Source: a bacterium
GTDB lineage: Bacteria > Patescibacteriota > Patescibacteriia > Magasanikbacterales > GWA2-37-8
DNA length: 34,585 bases
NCBI GenBank assembly: GCA_021812425.1
Contig: JAKANM010000004.1
Span: 1-34,585, forward strand
Direction: 5' to 3'
Shown here piece after piece: positions 15,732 to 26,616 of this stretch. Under the pieces are notes generated by a model. That model was not told the DNA's origin. It made no database searches and saw only the letters and a program-made list of their open reading frames with translations. Each line of letters starts with the position of its first letter. Within the stretch, counting starts at the first letter, position 1. A program made the position numbers and the translations under genes.

Positions 15732-16769
15732 ATGCAACCCATAAAATTCTATTTCAAAGAAGCGATAAAGAAAGACGCGTCGGATCTTCATTTGGTCGGA
15801 GGTCAAATTCCGGTATTGCGTGTTGATGGTCAGCTTCAGGATATAGAAAATGAGCCGCTAGAAAATAAAACTTTAGAGACGCAGCTCCTCTCGCTGATTA
15901 GCAAGGAACAAGCTGAGCAGTACCGCGAGAGTAAGGAGCTTGATTTTGGTCTTAATATCGAGGATGTTCGTTTTCGTGTGAACTTGCATCAGGGTCAGGA
16001 GTCTATCGGTATGGCCGCCCGTCTGATCCCGAAGGATATTCCGACTCCGGAAAGTCTCCGGTTTGAACAGCCTCTCACTGATTTTATCAATCTTTATGAC
16101 GGCCTCGTGCTTATCACCGGTCCGACCGGCTGTGGTAAATCGACCACGATCGCGACTATGATCGAGGAAATTAATAAAACTCGTCGTTCGCACGTTATTT
16201 CTATCGAAGATCCGATCGAATTTGTTTTCAAAAGTAAAAAATGTTTGGTTGAACAGCGAGAAGTAGGTACGGATACAAAGTCATTCGCCGTGGCTCTCAA
16301 ATATGTATTGCGTCAGGATCCGAACGTGATATTTGTTGGTGAAATGCGTGACCCCGAGACGATCGCGACGGTTTTGACCGCGGCTGAAACCGGCCATTTG
16401 GTATTCTCAACTTTGCATACCAGTACCGCGGCTGAGGCAGTGGAGAGAATTGTTGATGTGTTTGAGGGGTCAAAGCAACGCCAGGTCTTGATTCAGTTGG
16501 CGGCGGTGTTGCGCGGGGTTGTTGCTCAGCAATTGATTCCAGCCAAAGATGGTGGTAGAGTTCCGGCCAGAGAAGTTCTTATCAATACGCCGGCGGTATC
16601 AAACATGATTCGAGAGAATAGTATCGCTCAGATCAAATCCGCTATCCAGACTGGCATTAAGGATGGCATGATAACAATGGAAAATTCTATTAAGTCACTC
16701 ATTAAGGAAGGGCTCATCGACCAAACGTCGGCAGAGAATCGCAGTGGCAGTCGCCGCAAGGCTTCTTGA
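15732..16769 (+). CDS. pilT: twitching motility ATPase PilT
   Basis: DASDLHLVGGQIPVLRVDGQL, ITGPTGCGKSTTIA, EDPIEFV, VGEMRDPETI, LHTSTAAEAVERIVDVF. Confidence 0.92.
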   Translation: MQPIKFYFKEAIKKDASDLHLVGGQIPVLRVDGQLQDIENEPLENKTLETQLLSLISKEQAEQYRESKELDFGLNIEDVRFRVNLHQGQESIGMAARLIPKDIPTPESLRFEQPLTDFINLYDGLVLITGPTGCGKSTTIATMIEEINKTRRSHVISIEDPIEFVFKSKKCLVEQREVGTDTKSFAVALKYVLRQDPNVIFVGEMRDPETIATVLTAAETGHLVFSTLHTSTAAEAVERIVDVFEGSKQRQVLIQLAAVLRGVVAQQLIPAKDGGRVPAREVLINTPAVSNMIRENSIAQIKSAIQTGIKDGMITMENSIKSLIKEGLIDQTSAENRSGSRRKAS

Positions 16770-18226
16770 TGGATAATGGTATGAAGACGGTTGAGGACGT
16801 ATTCAAAAAAATTCATAAGGCCGCCAAACAGGAAAAGGTTGAGGTTTATGTGGTTGGCGGCTATATAAGGGATATTCTTCTTGGTAAAAAAGATACGAAG
16901 GATATTGATTGCATGGTAGTGGGGAGTGGGATCAATTTTGCCCGCTCTTTTGATGTAGCCGTGGACAAGGTTGGTTCATTGATAGAGTTCCCCGATTTTG
17001 ATACCGCCAGATATATTATTGAAACGCCAAACATTATGATTGAGTTTGCTGGGGCTAGGGCGGAGGCGTATGACCAGAAATCGAGAAAACCTAAGGTGGC
17101 AGAGGCGACTCTGGAGCAGGATCTTTCAAGGAGAGATTTTACCGTTAATGCGATGGCCGCTTCGGTCGAGGTTTTTACAAAAAAAGTTACATTGGTCGCT
17201 CTAAAAAAAAAATTAGTCGATCTTTTTGAAGGCAGTAAGGATTTAAAAAATAAACTTTTACGGACTCCGCTAGATCCGGATTCTACCTTTAGCGATGATC
17301 CGCTCAGGATGCTGCGCGCGATCCGTTTCGCCGGCCAGCTTGATTTTTCTATTACTCCGGAAGCGATGGAATCGATCCATCGCAATCGGGGGCGCATTAA
17401 AATAATTTCCGGAGAACGCGTACAGGAAGAATTATTGAAAATGTTGGCGACGAAGAAACCCTCGGTATCTCTCACACTATTATATCAAACAAAACTTCTT
17501 GATGAAATTCTTCCGGAGGTCTCAGCTCTGAAGGGCGTCGAGGAGGTTTTTGGTCACCAGCACAAGGATAATTTGGTTCATTCGTTCCTGGTCGTTGATA
17601 ATATCGCGGAACAGTCGGAGGATGTTTGGCTCCGCCTCACCGGTCTTTTTCATGATATCGGAAAAACCGGGACTAAAAAATTTGTGCCAATGATTGGGTG
17701 GACATTTCATGGCCACGAACATCTTGGCAAGAAATTATTTTATGGTATTGCAAAACGTCTGAAATTTTCGAGAGAGCGCACTGATTATATCGCGAAGCTT
17801 ATTCGCTGGCATCTTCAGCCGATCAGTCTGATGGATGACGGCATCACTGATTCGGCAGTGCGCCGGCTAATCGTCACGATGGGGGAACTGATTGGTGATT
17901 TATTAATTCTGGGCCGCGGCGATATCACTACCGGCAATCCGAATAAAAAGGAACGTCGGCTTAAGAATTATGATAACCTCGCAAAAAAAATTGTGGAGGT
18001 TATGGACAAAGATAAGTTGCGTAATTTTCAGTCACCGCTTAGAGGTGATGAGATTATGTCCCTGTGCGGACTGAAACCCGGTCCGACGGTCGGGAAAATT
18101 AAGTCCGCAATTGAGGAGGCGATCCTGGACGGCATAATTCCAAACGAATATGAAGCTTCAAGGGAGTACTTTGGCAAAATTAAAGATCAATATTTAAAAT
18201 TAGCCCTTGATTGGGAAAAAGCATAA
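16769..18226 (+). CDS. cca: CCA tRNA nucleotidyltransferase / HD-domain protein
   Basis: YVVGGYIRDILLGKKDTKDIDCMV, RRDFTVNAMA, DPLRMLRAIRFAGQL, HD-type LFHDIGK. Confidence 0.88.
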   Translation: MDNGMKTVEDVFKKIHKAAKQEKVEVYVVGGYIRDILLGKKDTKDIDCMVVGSGINFARSFDVAVDKVGSLIEFPDFDTARYIIETPNIMIEFAGARAEAYDQKSRKPKVAEATLEQDLSRRDFTVNAMAASVEVFTKKVTLVALKKKLVDLFEGSKDLKNKLLRTPLDPDSTFSDDPLRMLRAIRFAGQLDFSITPEAMESIHRNRGRIKIISGERVQEELLKMLATKKPSVSLTLLYQTKLLDEILPEVSALKGVEEVFGHQHKDNLVHSFLVVDNIAEQSEDVWLRLTGLFHDIGKTGTKKFVPMIGWTFHGHEHLGKKLFYGIAKRLKFSRERTDYIAKLIRWHLQPISLMDDGITDSAVRRLIVTMGELIGDLLILGRGDITTGNPNKKERRLKNYDNLAKKIVEVMDKDKLRNFQSPLRGDEIMSLCGLKPGPTVGKIKSAIEEAILDGIIPNEYEASREYFGKIKDQYLKLALDWEKA

Positions 18227-18245
18227 TTTTTAAAAGAGATATCAT

Positions 18246-19805
18246 ATGCGTAAAATTTTTCGGACCCGCTACATAATCGGCTTGTTAATCATTTTGATTG
18301 CGGGAGGATTGTGGTATAGAAATTATCAAAATAAAACTAAGGCTCCAAGTTATGAAACCGTGGCTGTTTTGAAGGAAAATTTGATACAAACTGTGGATGC
18401 GACTGGCAGGGTTGAGTCTGAAAATGCGCTTGGTTTACGTTTTGAAATGCCGGGGACAATTGAGAAGATGTATGCGAGAGAGGGCAAGACAGTAAGGGTT
18501 GGAGAGGAACTCGCGAGTGTGCGGTTGGCTGAACTAAACGCGGCGGTCGCGCAGGCCGAGGCCAACCTCAATCAAAAATTGGCGGGAGCAACGGATGAAG
18601 ATAGAAAATACTACGCGGCCGCCCTTAATTCTGCAAAGGCATCGCTTGATCAATCAAAAATTGATGCCGTTAATTCGCAGAATGATACGATTGTGATAAT
18701 CCAGTCAAGCATGCCGAAGCTTGATGATTCGTTGACACAGGCTGATAATATTCTCGGAGTTGATAATACAACTATTAATGCTGATTTCAAAATATATCTT
18801 GGCGTTCAATCTCCTGCTGTTTTTGGTCAGGCCGTCACTGATTATAATTTAGCGAAGAAAGCGAAAGTAGATGCCAAGGCGAAGATTTTTGATTTAGCCC
18901 TGAACGGTAACAACGTAAAACCAGCTATTAGTTTGATGGATAATTCTTTCATAACAATGAACCGTTTGTTGTCCGACGTGTCGGATTTGTTGAAAGCAAG
19001 CGTCGCCAATGGGTCATTTACGCCGGCTGTGATTGATGCGAAAAAGACTACTATCGAAACGACCCGTAACGTGCTTTTCACACAATATAGTTTATATGTA
19101 AACCAGATTCAGTCCATGACGGACGCTGAAAATACTATTAACCTTAAACAGGCGGCCTATGACCAGGCGCTGGCAAATTATGAGGGCAAAATTAATCCGC
19201 CGCGAACGGTCGACCTTGCGCCTCTTCGGGCCGCGCTTGCACAAGCTGTCGCCAACCGCGACAAAGCGATCATTCATGCGCCGATTAATGGCTTGATCAC
19301 TAAAGTTAATAAAAAAATAGGCGAGACCGTCAGTGTCGCGGATAGTATTATTGAAATATTAGTTCCATATTATGAAGTTAAGGTTGATATTCCGGAAACA
19401 GATATTTCAAAAATTTTTATCGGCAATAATGTTGTGATTACGCTTGATGCGTTTGGAGACGAGGTAAAATTTGTTGGAAAAATTCTTAATATCGAACCCG
19501 GATCCACGGAAGTCCAGGATGTCGTATATTATAAGGTGACGGTAAGTCTTGATGACTCTGGGAAACCGGTGAAGCCCGGTATGACAGCGAATGTTTCTAT
19601 CAGCGCCGCGCAAAAAGACAACGCGCTCAGTATTCCTCTTCGGTCCGTGAAAACCAGATCGGACGGCAGTAAGTATGTTCGTATCCTGCAAAATAATAAG
19701 TTGGTTGAAAAAATTGTCACGCTTGGGCTTAAAGCAAACGAGGGAAAGGTGGAAGTGTTGGCGGGATTGGACGTAGGGGACGAGGTGATTGTAGCGGTAA
19801 AATAA
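18246..19805 (+). CDS. efflux periplasmic adaptor (MacA/HlyD-like membrane fusion protein)
   Basis: N-terminal TM, TGRVESENALGLRFEMPGTI, long coiled-coil insertion, IHAPINGLITKVNKKIGE. Confidence 0.85.
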   Translation: MRKIFRTRYIIGLLIILIAGGLWYRNYQNKTKAPSYETVAVLKENLIQTVDATGRVESENALGLRFEMPGTIEKMYAREGKTVRVGEELASVRLAELNAAVAQAEANLNQKLAGATDEDRKYYAAALNSAKASLDQSKIDAVNSQNDTIVIIQSSMPKLDDSLTQADNILGVDNTTINADFKIYLGVQSPAVFGQAVTDYNLAKKAKVDAKAKIFDLALNGNNVKPAISLMDNSFITMNRLLSDVSDLLKASVANGSFTPAVIDAKKTTIETTRNVLFTQYSLYVNQIQSMTDAENTINLKQAAYDQALANYEGKINPPRTVDLAPLRAALAQAVANRDKAIIHAPINGLITKVNKKIGETVSVADSIIEILVPYYEVKVDIPETDISKIFIGNNVVITLDAFGDEVKFVGKILNIEPGSTEVQDVVYYKVTVSLDDSGKPVKPGMTANVSISAAQKDNALSIPLRSVKTRSDGSKYVRILQNNKLVEKIVTLGLKANEGKVEVLAGLDVGDEVIVAVK

Positions 19806-19809
19806 ATTT

Positions 19810-20532
19810 ATGCCTTTGATTAAGATTGTTGACCTCAAAAAGGATTATGCTTCCGAGGGTGTTGTCACGCCGGTCCTTCGCGGTCTCAATTTTGAAATCC
19901 AAAGGGGGGAATTTGTGGCGATAATGGGGCCTTCTGGGTCGGGAAAATCAACCTTGATGCATATACTTGGTTTTCTTGACACGCTTACCACCGGTCAGTA
20001 TTTTTTTGATGGTCAGGACGTCAGCACGTTAGACGAGGATCGTTTGGCGGAAATGCGCGGAAAGAATGTTGGTTTTGTTTTTCAGGCGTTCAATCTTCTA
20101 CCTCGCGCCAGTTCGCTTGAAAATGTAATTTTACCGTTGTTATATGTTAAATTATCTAGTGCCGAACGTATCGAAACCGGGAAGAAATATCTAGATTCTG
20201 TTGGTCTATCGCACCGCTTAAACAATACTCCCGGGCAATTGTCCGGTGGCGAAAAACAGCGCGTGGCGATTGCGAGGGCGCTGATCAACGAGCCAGAAGT
20301 TATTTTTGCCGATGAACCGACCGGCAACCTGGATTCAAAATCAGGCCTGCAAGTTATGAAATTACTTCAGGGATTGAATGATCACGGGCACACGATAATT
20401 CTGGTGACTCATGAACGTTATACCGCTGATCACGCCAAGCGCGTCCTGCAGATCCGAGACGGAGTAATCGTTTCCGATAAAAAAGTTGACAATAGACAAA
20501 TTGCTTCGGAAAACGGCGAACTGAAAAAATAG
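19810..20532 (+). CDS. ABC transporter ATP-binding protein (MacB/LolD type)
   Basis: [38 protein letters not shown]. Confidence 0.95.
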   Translation: MPLIKIVDLKKDYASEGVVTPVLRGLNFEIQRGEFVAIMGPSGSGKSTLMHILGFLDTLTTGQYFFDGQDVSTLDEDRLAEMRGKNVGFVFQAFNLLPRASSLENVILPLLYVKLSSAERIETGKKYLDSVGLSHRLNNTPGQLSGGEKQRVAIARALINEPEVIFADEPTGNLDSKSGLQVMKLLQGLNDHGHTIILVTHERYTADHAKRVLQIRDGVIVSDKKVDNRQIASENGELKK

Positions 20533-20533
20533 T

Positions 20534-21772
20534 ATGAATCTGCTTAGCAATCTTAGTAGCGCCTTACAAATTATTGGGCACAATAAAGTGCGCTCATTTC
20601 TGACGATGCTCGGGATTATTATCGGCGTCATGGCAGTCGTGGTGATAATGTCGGTCGGCGCCGGCGCGCAAAGCTTAATTTTAAATCAGGTAAAAAGTCT
20701 TGGTTCGAATTTGGTGGGAATCTTACCCGGCAAATCCGATGATAAGGGGCCTCCCGCCTCGGTATTTGGAATTGTAGTAACAACACTAAGAGACGAAGAT
20801 CGCGCCGAGCTTGTGAACGGCCAATTTAAACATATTGTCGCGGCCAGTTCCTATGTGAGAGGTATAGTCACGGCGACGAAAGATTCCAATAAAACTGATA
20901 CAAATTTTCTTGGGACCTCGGCAGAATATCCTGAAGTTGAAGATGTGACCATATCTGAAGGCCGATATTTTTCCGCCGATGAGCAGAAAGATGTCGCAAG
21001 GGTGGCGATTCTTGGTAGTTCAGTCGTGCAAAGCTTATTCCCCGATACGGACCCGATTGGAAAAAACATCAGAATTAAAAAAACTAATTTTGAAATTATT
21101 GGTGTCATGAAGCCGCGCGGCCAGAGCGGATTTCAAAATCAAGACAATCAGATTTTTGTCCCGCTGTCGACGGCGCAGAAGCTTCTTCTAGGCATTGATT
21201 ACGTAAATTTTATGCGGGTAAAAATTGATTCCGCTGAAAATGTCGACGGCACTATTGAAGATATAAAATCAGTCTTGAGAGTTCGACATAATATAAGTAA
21301 CCCTGAAAATGATGATTTTTCCGTCCGATCAAGCAATCAGGGTCTCGCCGTTTTAACTCAAATAACCAACGTGCTTCGTTTTTTTCTTGCCGCGATCGCC
21401 GCGATTTCATTATTGGTCGGCGGACTTGGTATTATGAATATCATGCTGGCCGCCGTTGAGGAACGGACAAAAGAGATCGGTCTGCGCAAAGCGGTCGGTG
21501 CGACTAACCGGCAAATCGTGATGCAATTTTTGGTTGAAACGGTGATGATTACGTTTCTTGGAGGGTTGATTGGGATTGTTGTCGGAAGCGTGATTTCGAT
21601 TCTTGTTGCCTATATTGCGACCAGCTATGGCTATAATTGGGACCTGGTAATTACTCCGTTCTCGATTATTTTGGGTTGTGTTGTTTCGATTAGCATTGGG
21701 CTAATTTTCGGGATCAGCCCGGCAGTACGCGCCAGTCGTCTAAATCCGATTGAGGCGCTTCGATATGAATAA
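20534..21772 (+). CDS. ABC transporter permease (MacB/FtsX type)
   Basis: KVRSFLTMLGIIIGVMAVVVIMSVGAGAQ, VGGLGIMNIMLAAVEERTKEIGLRKAVGA. Confidence 0.92.
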   Translation: MNLLSNLSSALQIIGHNKVRSFLTMLGIIIGVMAVVVIMSVGAGAQSLILNQVKSLGSNLVGILPGKSDDKGPPASVFGIVVTTLRDEDRAELVNGQFKHIVAASSYVRGIVTATKDSNKTDTNFLGTSAEYPEVEDVTISEGRYFSADEQKDVARVAILGSSVVQSLFPDTDPIGKNIRIKKTNFEIIGVMKPRGQSGFQNQDNQIFVPLSTAQKLLLGIDYVNFMRVKIDSAENVDGTIEDIKSVLRVRHNISNPENDDFSVRSSNQGLAVLTQITNVLRFFLAAIAAISLLVGGLGIMNIMLAAVEERTKEIGLRKAVGATNRQIVMQFLVETVMITFLGGLIGIVVGSVISILVAYIATSYGYNWDLVITPFSIILGCVVSISIGLIFGISPAVRASRLNPIEALRYE

Positions 21773-23024
21773 TATGAAATTCAATTTTGCAAGCCTTCAA
21801 GTCGCATATGACGCCCTGCGTCGTCAAAAAAGACGCACCATCCTGACGATGCTCGCGATTAGTATTGGTATCGCGGCCGTTATTACCATTATGGCGGCTG
21901 GAAAAGGTATGCAAAAATTTGTGTTTAGTCAACTTGATGTTTTTGGTCCTGATACGATCAGTATCGAGGTCAAAGTTCCAAGCGCGAAACAGGGCTCGAC
22001 CGATAATGCCGTTGGCCTCGCAAGCGGGATAATAATTACCACAATGAAAGATCGCGATCTTCAGGATATCATGAAACACCCAAATATCGCCGCGGCTTTT
22101 GCGATGAATTCAAGCCAGGAAGCGGTTAGCTATGGCGGTCAAATTAAGAAAGTTATTTTGTTTGGTTATGGGTCATCAGCTCCTGAAGTCGAGAAACTTG
22201 AGTTGGCTGAAGGCAGATTCTATACCAAAGAGGAAGAAGACTCGCTCGCGGCTGTCGCGGTCCTAGGATCAAAAGCCAGGGAAAAATTATTTGGCGATGA
22301 TGATCCGATTGGAAAAAATATCTATATTCGCGGCAAGCCCTTTCGCGTCATTGGCCTGTTGCAGTCGCGTGGGGCCGCTTTTTTTATAGATATGGACAAT
22401 ATCATTACTCTTCCGACTAAAACCATTCAGCGGAAATTACTTGGTATCGATTATATTCCTCATATCATGGCCAGATTAAAAGATGGCAGTAAGGTAGAAT
22501 CGACGGTCGAGGATTTGAAGGCGACGATTCGCGCGAACCATGGGATCGTTGATTCATCACGAGATGATTTTGCAATCGATACGATGGCGGACGCGGCCAA
22601 AACTCTTGGGACTGTGACTGACGGTATTACGTTGCTTTTGGTGTCGCTGGTTTGTGTTTCTCTTTTGGTGGGAGGGGTGGGAATTATGAATATTATGTAT
22701 GTATCAGTTGCGGAAAGAACATTTGAAATTGGTCTTCGAAAAGCGGTTGGCGCGAAAAAAGCCGATATCATGTTTCAGTTTTTGAGTGAGGCGGTCATGG
22801 TCACGCTTGGTGGGGGAGTAGTCGGTATTTTGTTGGGCGCTGGAGCGGCGCTTGGAATATATTTTCTCGCCACAAGTTTTGGATTTAAATGGGTCTATGA
22901 TATTTCTCTTGCGTCGGTGGGGTTGGCGGTAGGATTTTCGGCTGGCATCGGTTTATTGTTTGGTTATTATCCGGCTCGTCGCGCTGCAAATTTGCATCCG
23001 ATTGATGCTCTCAGGAGGGAATAA
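21765..23024 (+). CDS. second MacB/FtsX-type ABC permease
   Basis: RRTILTMLAISIGIAAVITIMAAGKG, VGGVGIMNIMYVSVAERTFEIGLRKAVGA; ATG 21765 overlaps the preceding stop. Confidence 0.9.
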   Translation: MNNMKFNFASLQVAYDALRRQKRRTILTMLAISIGIAAVITIMAAGKGMQKFVFSQLDVFGPDTISIEVKVPSAKQGSTDNAVGLASGIIITTMKDRDLQDIMKHPNIAAAFAMNSSQEAVSYGGQIKKVILFGYGSSAPEVEKLELAEGRFYTKEEEDSLAAVAVLGSKAREKLFGDDDPIGKNIYIRGKPFRVIGLLQSRGAAFFIDMDNIITLPTKTIQRKLLGIDYIPHIMARLKDGSKVESTVEDLKATIRANHGIVDSSRDDFAIDTMADAAKTLGTVTDGITLLLVSLVCVSLLVGGVGIMNIMYVSVAERTFEIGLRKAVGAKKADIMFQFLSEAVMVTLGGGVVGILLGAGAALGIYFLATSFGFKWVYDISLASVGLAVGFSAGIGLLFGYYPARRAANLHPIDALRRE

Positions 23025-23032
23025 AAATGATG

Positions 23033-23059
23033 AACCCCGCCGGATTAGGGCGGGGTTTT
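23033..23059. terminator. intrinsic terminator, probably bidirectional
   Basis: AACCCCGCC-GGATTAG-GGCGGGGTTTT. Confidence 0.85.
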
Positions 23060-23072
23060 GTTCGACGACGAA

Positions 23073-23297
23073 TTAGTCCTCGTCGTCTTTCTTGACGGGC
23101 AGTGCTTCCTGGTCGGGAAGAGGAAAGTCCTTGTTCATCACCCAGGCGAACGCCCAGACCAAGACGATGACCATGAGGAGCGCCGGTACATGGTACGCCT
23201 CATTGATGGCTATGACCGTCACGATCAGGGCGATGAGAGGGATGGTGAGCAGGATGGCGATCCAGTACACCTTGAGAAACGTCAGAAGCTTGTTCAT
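23073..23297 (-). CDS. small two-TM membrane protein
   Basis: MNKLLTFLKVYWIAILLTIPLIALIVTVIAINEAYHVPALLMVIVLVWAFAWVMNKDF; SD AAGGAAG. Confidence 0.6.
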   Translation of the reverse strand: MNKLLTFLKVYWIAILLTIPLIALIVTVIAINEAYHVPALLMVIVLVWAFAWVMNKDFPLPDQEALPVKKDDED

Positions 23298-23511
23298 GGG
23301 GCTTCCTTTTTGGTCGGGTGGGACAGCAACGTCAATTGTCAAAGTTGATCGACGCATCTTGAATTGCTTCAAGATGAGTAAAACCAACGGTTTATAATAT
23401 CACAATTTGTGAAGCTTGTCAAGTGTTAAGTGGCGGTTTTTGGCTAAATTAAAGCAAAAGATAGGATCGAATTACTTGCAATGTTTGATTTTAGATGCTA
23501 GAGTAAGGCAT

Positions 23512-25293
23512 ATGTCGACCGACACACAAGCAATCAAGGACAGGCTCGATATCGCGCAGATTATCGGCGAGTATGTGGCGCTGAAGAAAGCTGGCGCCAA
23601 CTGGAAAGCCTGTTGTCCGTTTCACCATGAGAAAACGCCGTCATTCATGGTTCAGCCGGAAAAACAATTCTGGCATTGTTTTGGTTGCGGAAAAGGTGGT
23701 GATGTTTTTACTTTTATTCAGGAGATCGAGGGGCTGGATTTTATCGAAGCTCTAAAATTATTGGCGCGCCGGGCCGGGGTCGAGGTTAGTCTTGATCATA
23801 GCGAAGTCGATCAGAGTCTGCGCAATCGTCTGCTCGAAATTAATACCGCGGCGGCGAATTTTTTTCATCGGTTTCTGATGGAGCTTCCGGTTGCCGCAAA
23901 AGCGAGAGAATATCTTGAAAACCGCGGCTTAAAAAATCAGACAATTGCTGATTGGCAAATTGGTTTTGTTACTGACCAGTGGGATTTGCTTACACAAAAT
24001 TTAGTGAAAAAAGGTTTCGCGATTGACGATTTGGTTTCGGCCGGGCTTACGATTAGGCGCGACGGCGCGGATTCGAAAAGCGGTCGAGGTTATTATGATC
24101 GTTTTCGCGGGCGCGTGATGTTCCCGATATCGGATACGCATGGGAATGTTATAGGTTTCACAGGCCGAGTTTTGGTAGAGACGGAAAATTCAGGAGGAAA
24201 ATATGTAAACACGCCGGAGACTATATTATATGAAAAATCACGCGTGCTTTATGGAATTCACAAAGCAAAGACAGAAATTAAATCTCAGGACTTGGCAATC
24301 CTAGTCGAGGGACAAATGGATGTTATTGCCTGTCATCAGGCCGGAACGAGTAATGTTGTCGCGGCATCTGGTACGGCTCTGACACTCGAACAAATAAAAC
24401 TTTTGAAACGCTATAGCGGTAATATTGCCATGGCGTTTGATGCTGATGCGGCGGGAGAGAAGGCAGGGAAACGCGGCATTGATGTGGCACTGGAGCAAGG
24501 GATGAATGTAAAAGTTATCGTGATTCCTCCTGGTGCCGGAAAGGATGCCGACGAGTGTCTGAAAAAAAATCCTACAGTGTGGTTTTCGGCGGTTAAAAAT
24601 GCAGTCGGTGTGATGGACTGGTATTTCAGAATTACACTAGGTGGACTAAATCGTAGCGACTACAAATCTAAACAAGTTGCCTCTGATATTTTGTTGCAAG
24701 AAATATCCCGTATACCAAACGGGGTTGAACGAGATGAGTGGTTAAAAAAGCTTAGCGACGAATTAGCAATTGATATTAATGTTTTGCGTGAAGAACTTAA
24801 GAAGACCAAGATTAAAAAAAGTATTCCTGAGCATAAAACTACCACTCAATCAGGAGTAGCGATGAAAAAAAGTCCATATGAGTTATTGATTGAGGATTTT
24901 TGGTCATTGTTATTGAAGTATCCGGGCAATTATAATGATTTGCATGATAAATTGCGTCCGGAATTTTTTGTAGGGACCGGATTATCAGGCCTTTACGAGG
25001 CGGTCGAAACATTGTATACTAATAAACGCAAGTTAGAGATTGACGAATTGCGGCTGGTCGCGTTAAATGGCGAGCTGTCCGTCGACCTTCTCCTTCTTCG
25101 TCCGGTAAAAGAATTTGAGCCCACTCTAAACGTAGAAATCAAGAAGGAGCTTGAGGAAATTTTACATCGGATTAAGGATAAATGGCGTGAAGGGCGCGGT
25201 CGCGAACTGCAAAAACAAATTGCCGAAGCGGAAAAAAATAATAATCATGATCTGGTCGTAAGTTTGCTTTCAGAATTGCAAAATCTCCAATAA
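23512..25293 (+). CDS. dnaG: DNA primase
   Basis: CCPFHHEKTPSFMVQPEKQFWHCFGCGKGGDVFTF zinc finger, VEGQMDVIACHQ TOPRIM, FDADAAGEKA. Confidence 0.95.
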   Translation: MSTDTQAIKDRLDIAQIIGEYVALKKAGANWKACCPFHHEKTPSFMVQPEKQFWHCFGCGKGGDVFTFIQEIEGLDFIEALKLLARRAGVEVSLDHSEVDQSLRNRLLEINTAAANFFHRFLMELPVAAKAREYLENRGLKNQTIADWQIGFVTDQWDLLTQNLVKKGFAIDDLVSAGLTIRRDGADSKSGRGYYDRFRGRVMFPISDTHGNVIGFTGRVLVETENSGGKYVNTPETILYEKSRVLYGIHKAKTEIKSQDLAILVEGQMDVIACHQAGTSNVVAASGTALTLEQIKLLKRYSGNIAMAFDADAAGEKAGKRGIDVALEQGMNVKVIVIPPGAGKDADECLKKNPTVWFSAVKNAVGVMDWYFRITLGGLNRSDYKSKQVASDILLQEISRIPNGVERDEWLKKLSDELAIDINVLREELKKTKIKKSIPEHKTTTQSGVAMKKSPYELLIEDFWSLLLKYPGNYNDLHDKLRPEFFVGTGLSGLYEAVETLYTNKRKLEIDELRLVALNGELSVDLLLLRPVKEFEPTLNVEIKKELEEILHRIKDKWREGRGRELQKQIAEAEKNNNHDLVVSLLSELQNLQ

Positions 25294-25322
25294 ATTTTTT
25301 TAATAATTATTAATTGAGGGAC

Positions 25323-26615
25323 ATGACTTTGAGGTCAAAAAGCTCCAAAAAAAATCGGGGCAAGACAATCAAAAAATCGGCGGTCGGTGCCGCCAAAAAA
25401 CATACAGCCCAGAAGGCTGCTAAGAAAAAATCTTCATCATCCGTCTTCAGACGCGATGCACAAAATACCAAAAGACATCATTTTAAAAAAAGTAAAAAAT
25501 CTCTTTCTCCGGAGGAAGTGAAGGAGCCTACCATCGAACGAATTTGGGCGGTCGTCAAAAAAGGGCGGAATCGCGGTTTTATCACCGAGATTGAATTGAT
25601 GGAGGTAATGCCGCGTCCCGAATGTTACGTCGAATTGTACGAAGCTTTTTTGGATTTGGCCGAGAAAAACGGTATTTCGCTCGTGGATGGCGTCGGTGGT
25701 TTGCTCGGGAATAAGGAACGGCACATCGAAACATTAAAACAATTTCAGGGTGAACAGCCGGACATGGATGTTCCGTTTGATCTTGGACAGATTTCTTCGG
25801 ATTCGATCCAAATGTATCTGCGTGAGATCGGTAAAATTCCACTCCTTACGGGCGAAGAGGAAGTGTCGCTCGCCAAAAGAAAAGAACGAAATGAAAAGGC
25901 CGCGGAACGTAAATTAATTGAGGCGAACCTTCGTCTTGTGGTTTCGATCGCCAAAAAATTTGTCGGCAAGAGTTTGTCTCTTCTCGATCTCATTCAGGAA
26001 GGAAACATCGGTCTTTTTCGCGCCGTGAAAAAATTTGATTATCGAAAAGGGTATAAGTTTTCAACTTATGCGACCTGGTGGATTCGCCAAGCGATCACGA
26101 GAGCGCTCGCCGATCAGTCGCGTACCATCCGTATTCCCGTGCACATGGTTGAAACGATTAATCGATTTCAGCAAGTCCAGCGCCGGTTGTTGCAGGATCT
26201 CGGTCGAGATCCGACTCCGGAGGAACTTGCGGCTGAAATGGGCGAGTCGGTCGATAAGATTCACCATATTATAAAGATTTCTCAGGATACCATGTCGCTT
26301 GAGGTCCCGATCGGAGACGAAGATGAGGATACTCAGCTGAGCGATTTTATTGAAGACGTAAAAAATGTTTCTCCCGATCGTTCAGCCGGACTGCAAATTT
26401 TACGCGATTATGTTCGGGAAGGAATCAAAGATCTTCAGCCGCGGGAACAAAAAATTCTCGAGATGCGTTTCGGTCTTGGCGACGGCGTGACCCACACGCT
26501 CGAGGAAGTCGGTCAGGAATTTGGCGTCACGCGCGAACGTATCAGGCAGATTGAAGCCAAGGCGCTTGAAAAAATTCAGCAGACTGGCATCATCAGTAAA
26601 CTTAGAGATTATTAG
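25323..26615 (+). CDS. rpoD: primary RNA polymerase sigma factor
   Basis: [61 protein letters not shown] and [23 protein letters not shown]; Lys-rich N terminus. Confidence 0.95.
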   Translation: MTLRSKSSKKNRGKTIKKSAVGAAKKHTAQKAAKKKSSSSVFRRDAQNTKRHHFKKSKKSLSPEEVKEPTIERIWAVVKKGRNRGFITEIELMEVMPRPECYVELYEAFLDLAEKNGISLVDGVGGLLGNKERHIETLKQFQGEQPDMDVPFDLGQISSDSIQMYLREIGKIPLLTGEEEVSLAKRKERNEKAAERKLIEANLRLVVSIAKKFVGKSLSLLDLIQEGNIGLFRAVKKFDYRKGYKFSTYATWWIRQAITRALADQSRTIRIPVHMVETINRFQQVQRRLLQDLGRDPTPEELAAEMGESVDKIHHIIKISQDTMSLEVPIGDEDEDTQLSDFIEDVKNVSPDRSAGLQILRDYVREGIKDLQPREQKILEMRFGLGDGVTHTLEEVGQEFGVTRERIRQIEAKALEKIQQTGIISKLRDY

Positions 26616-26616
26616 T

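Noticed and set aside
26521-26616. Upstream 32 codons of the murG-like ORF overlapping rpoD
   Set aside because: They overlap the conserved C terminus of rpoD; the MurG-like N terminus KILLSGGG begins at GTG 26617.
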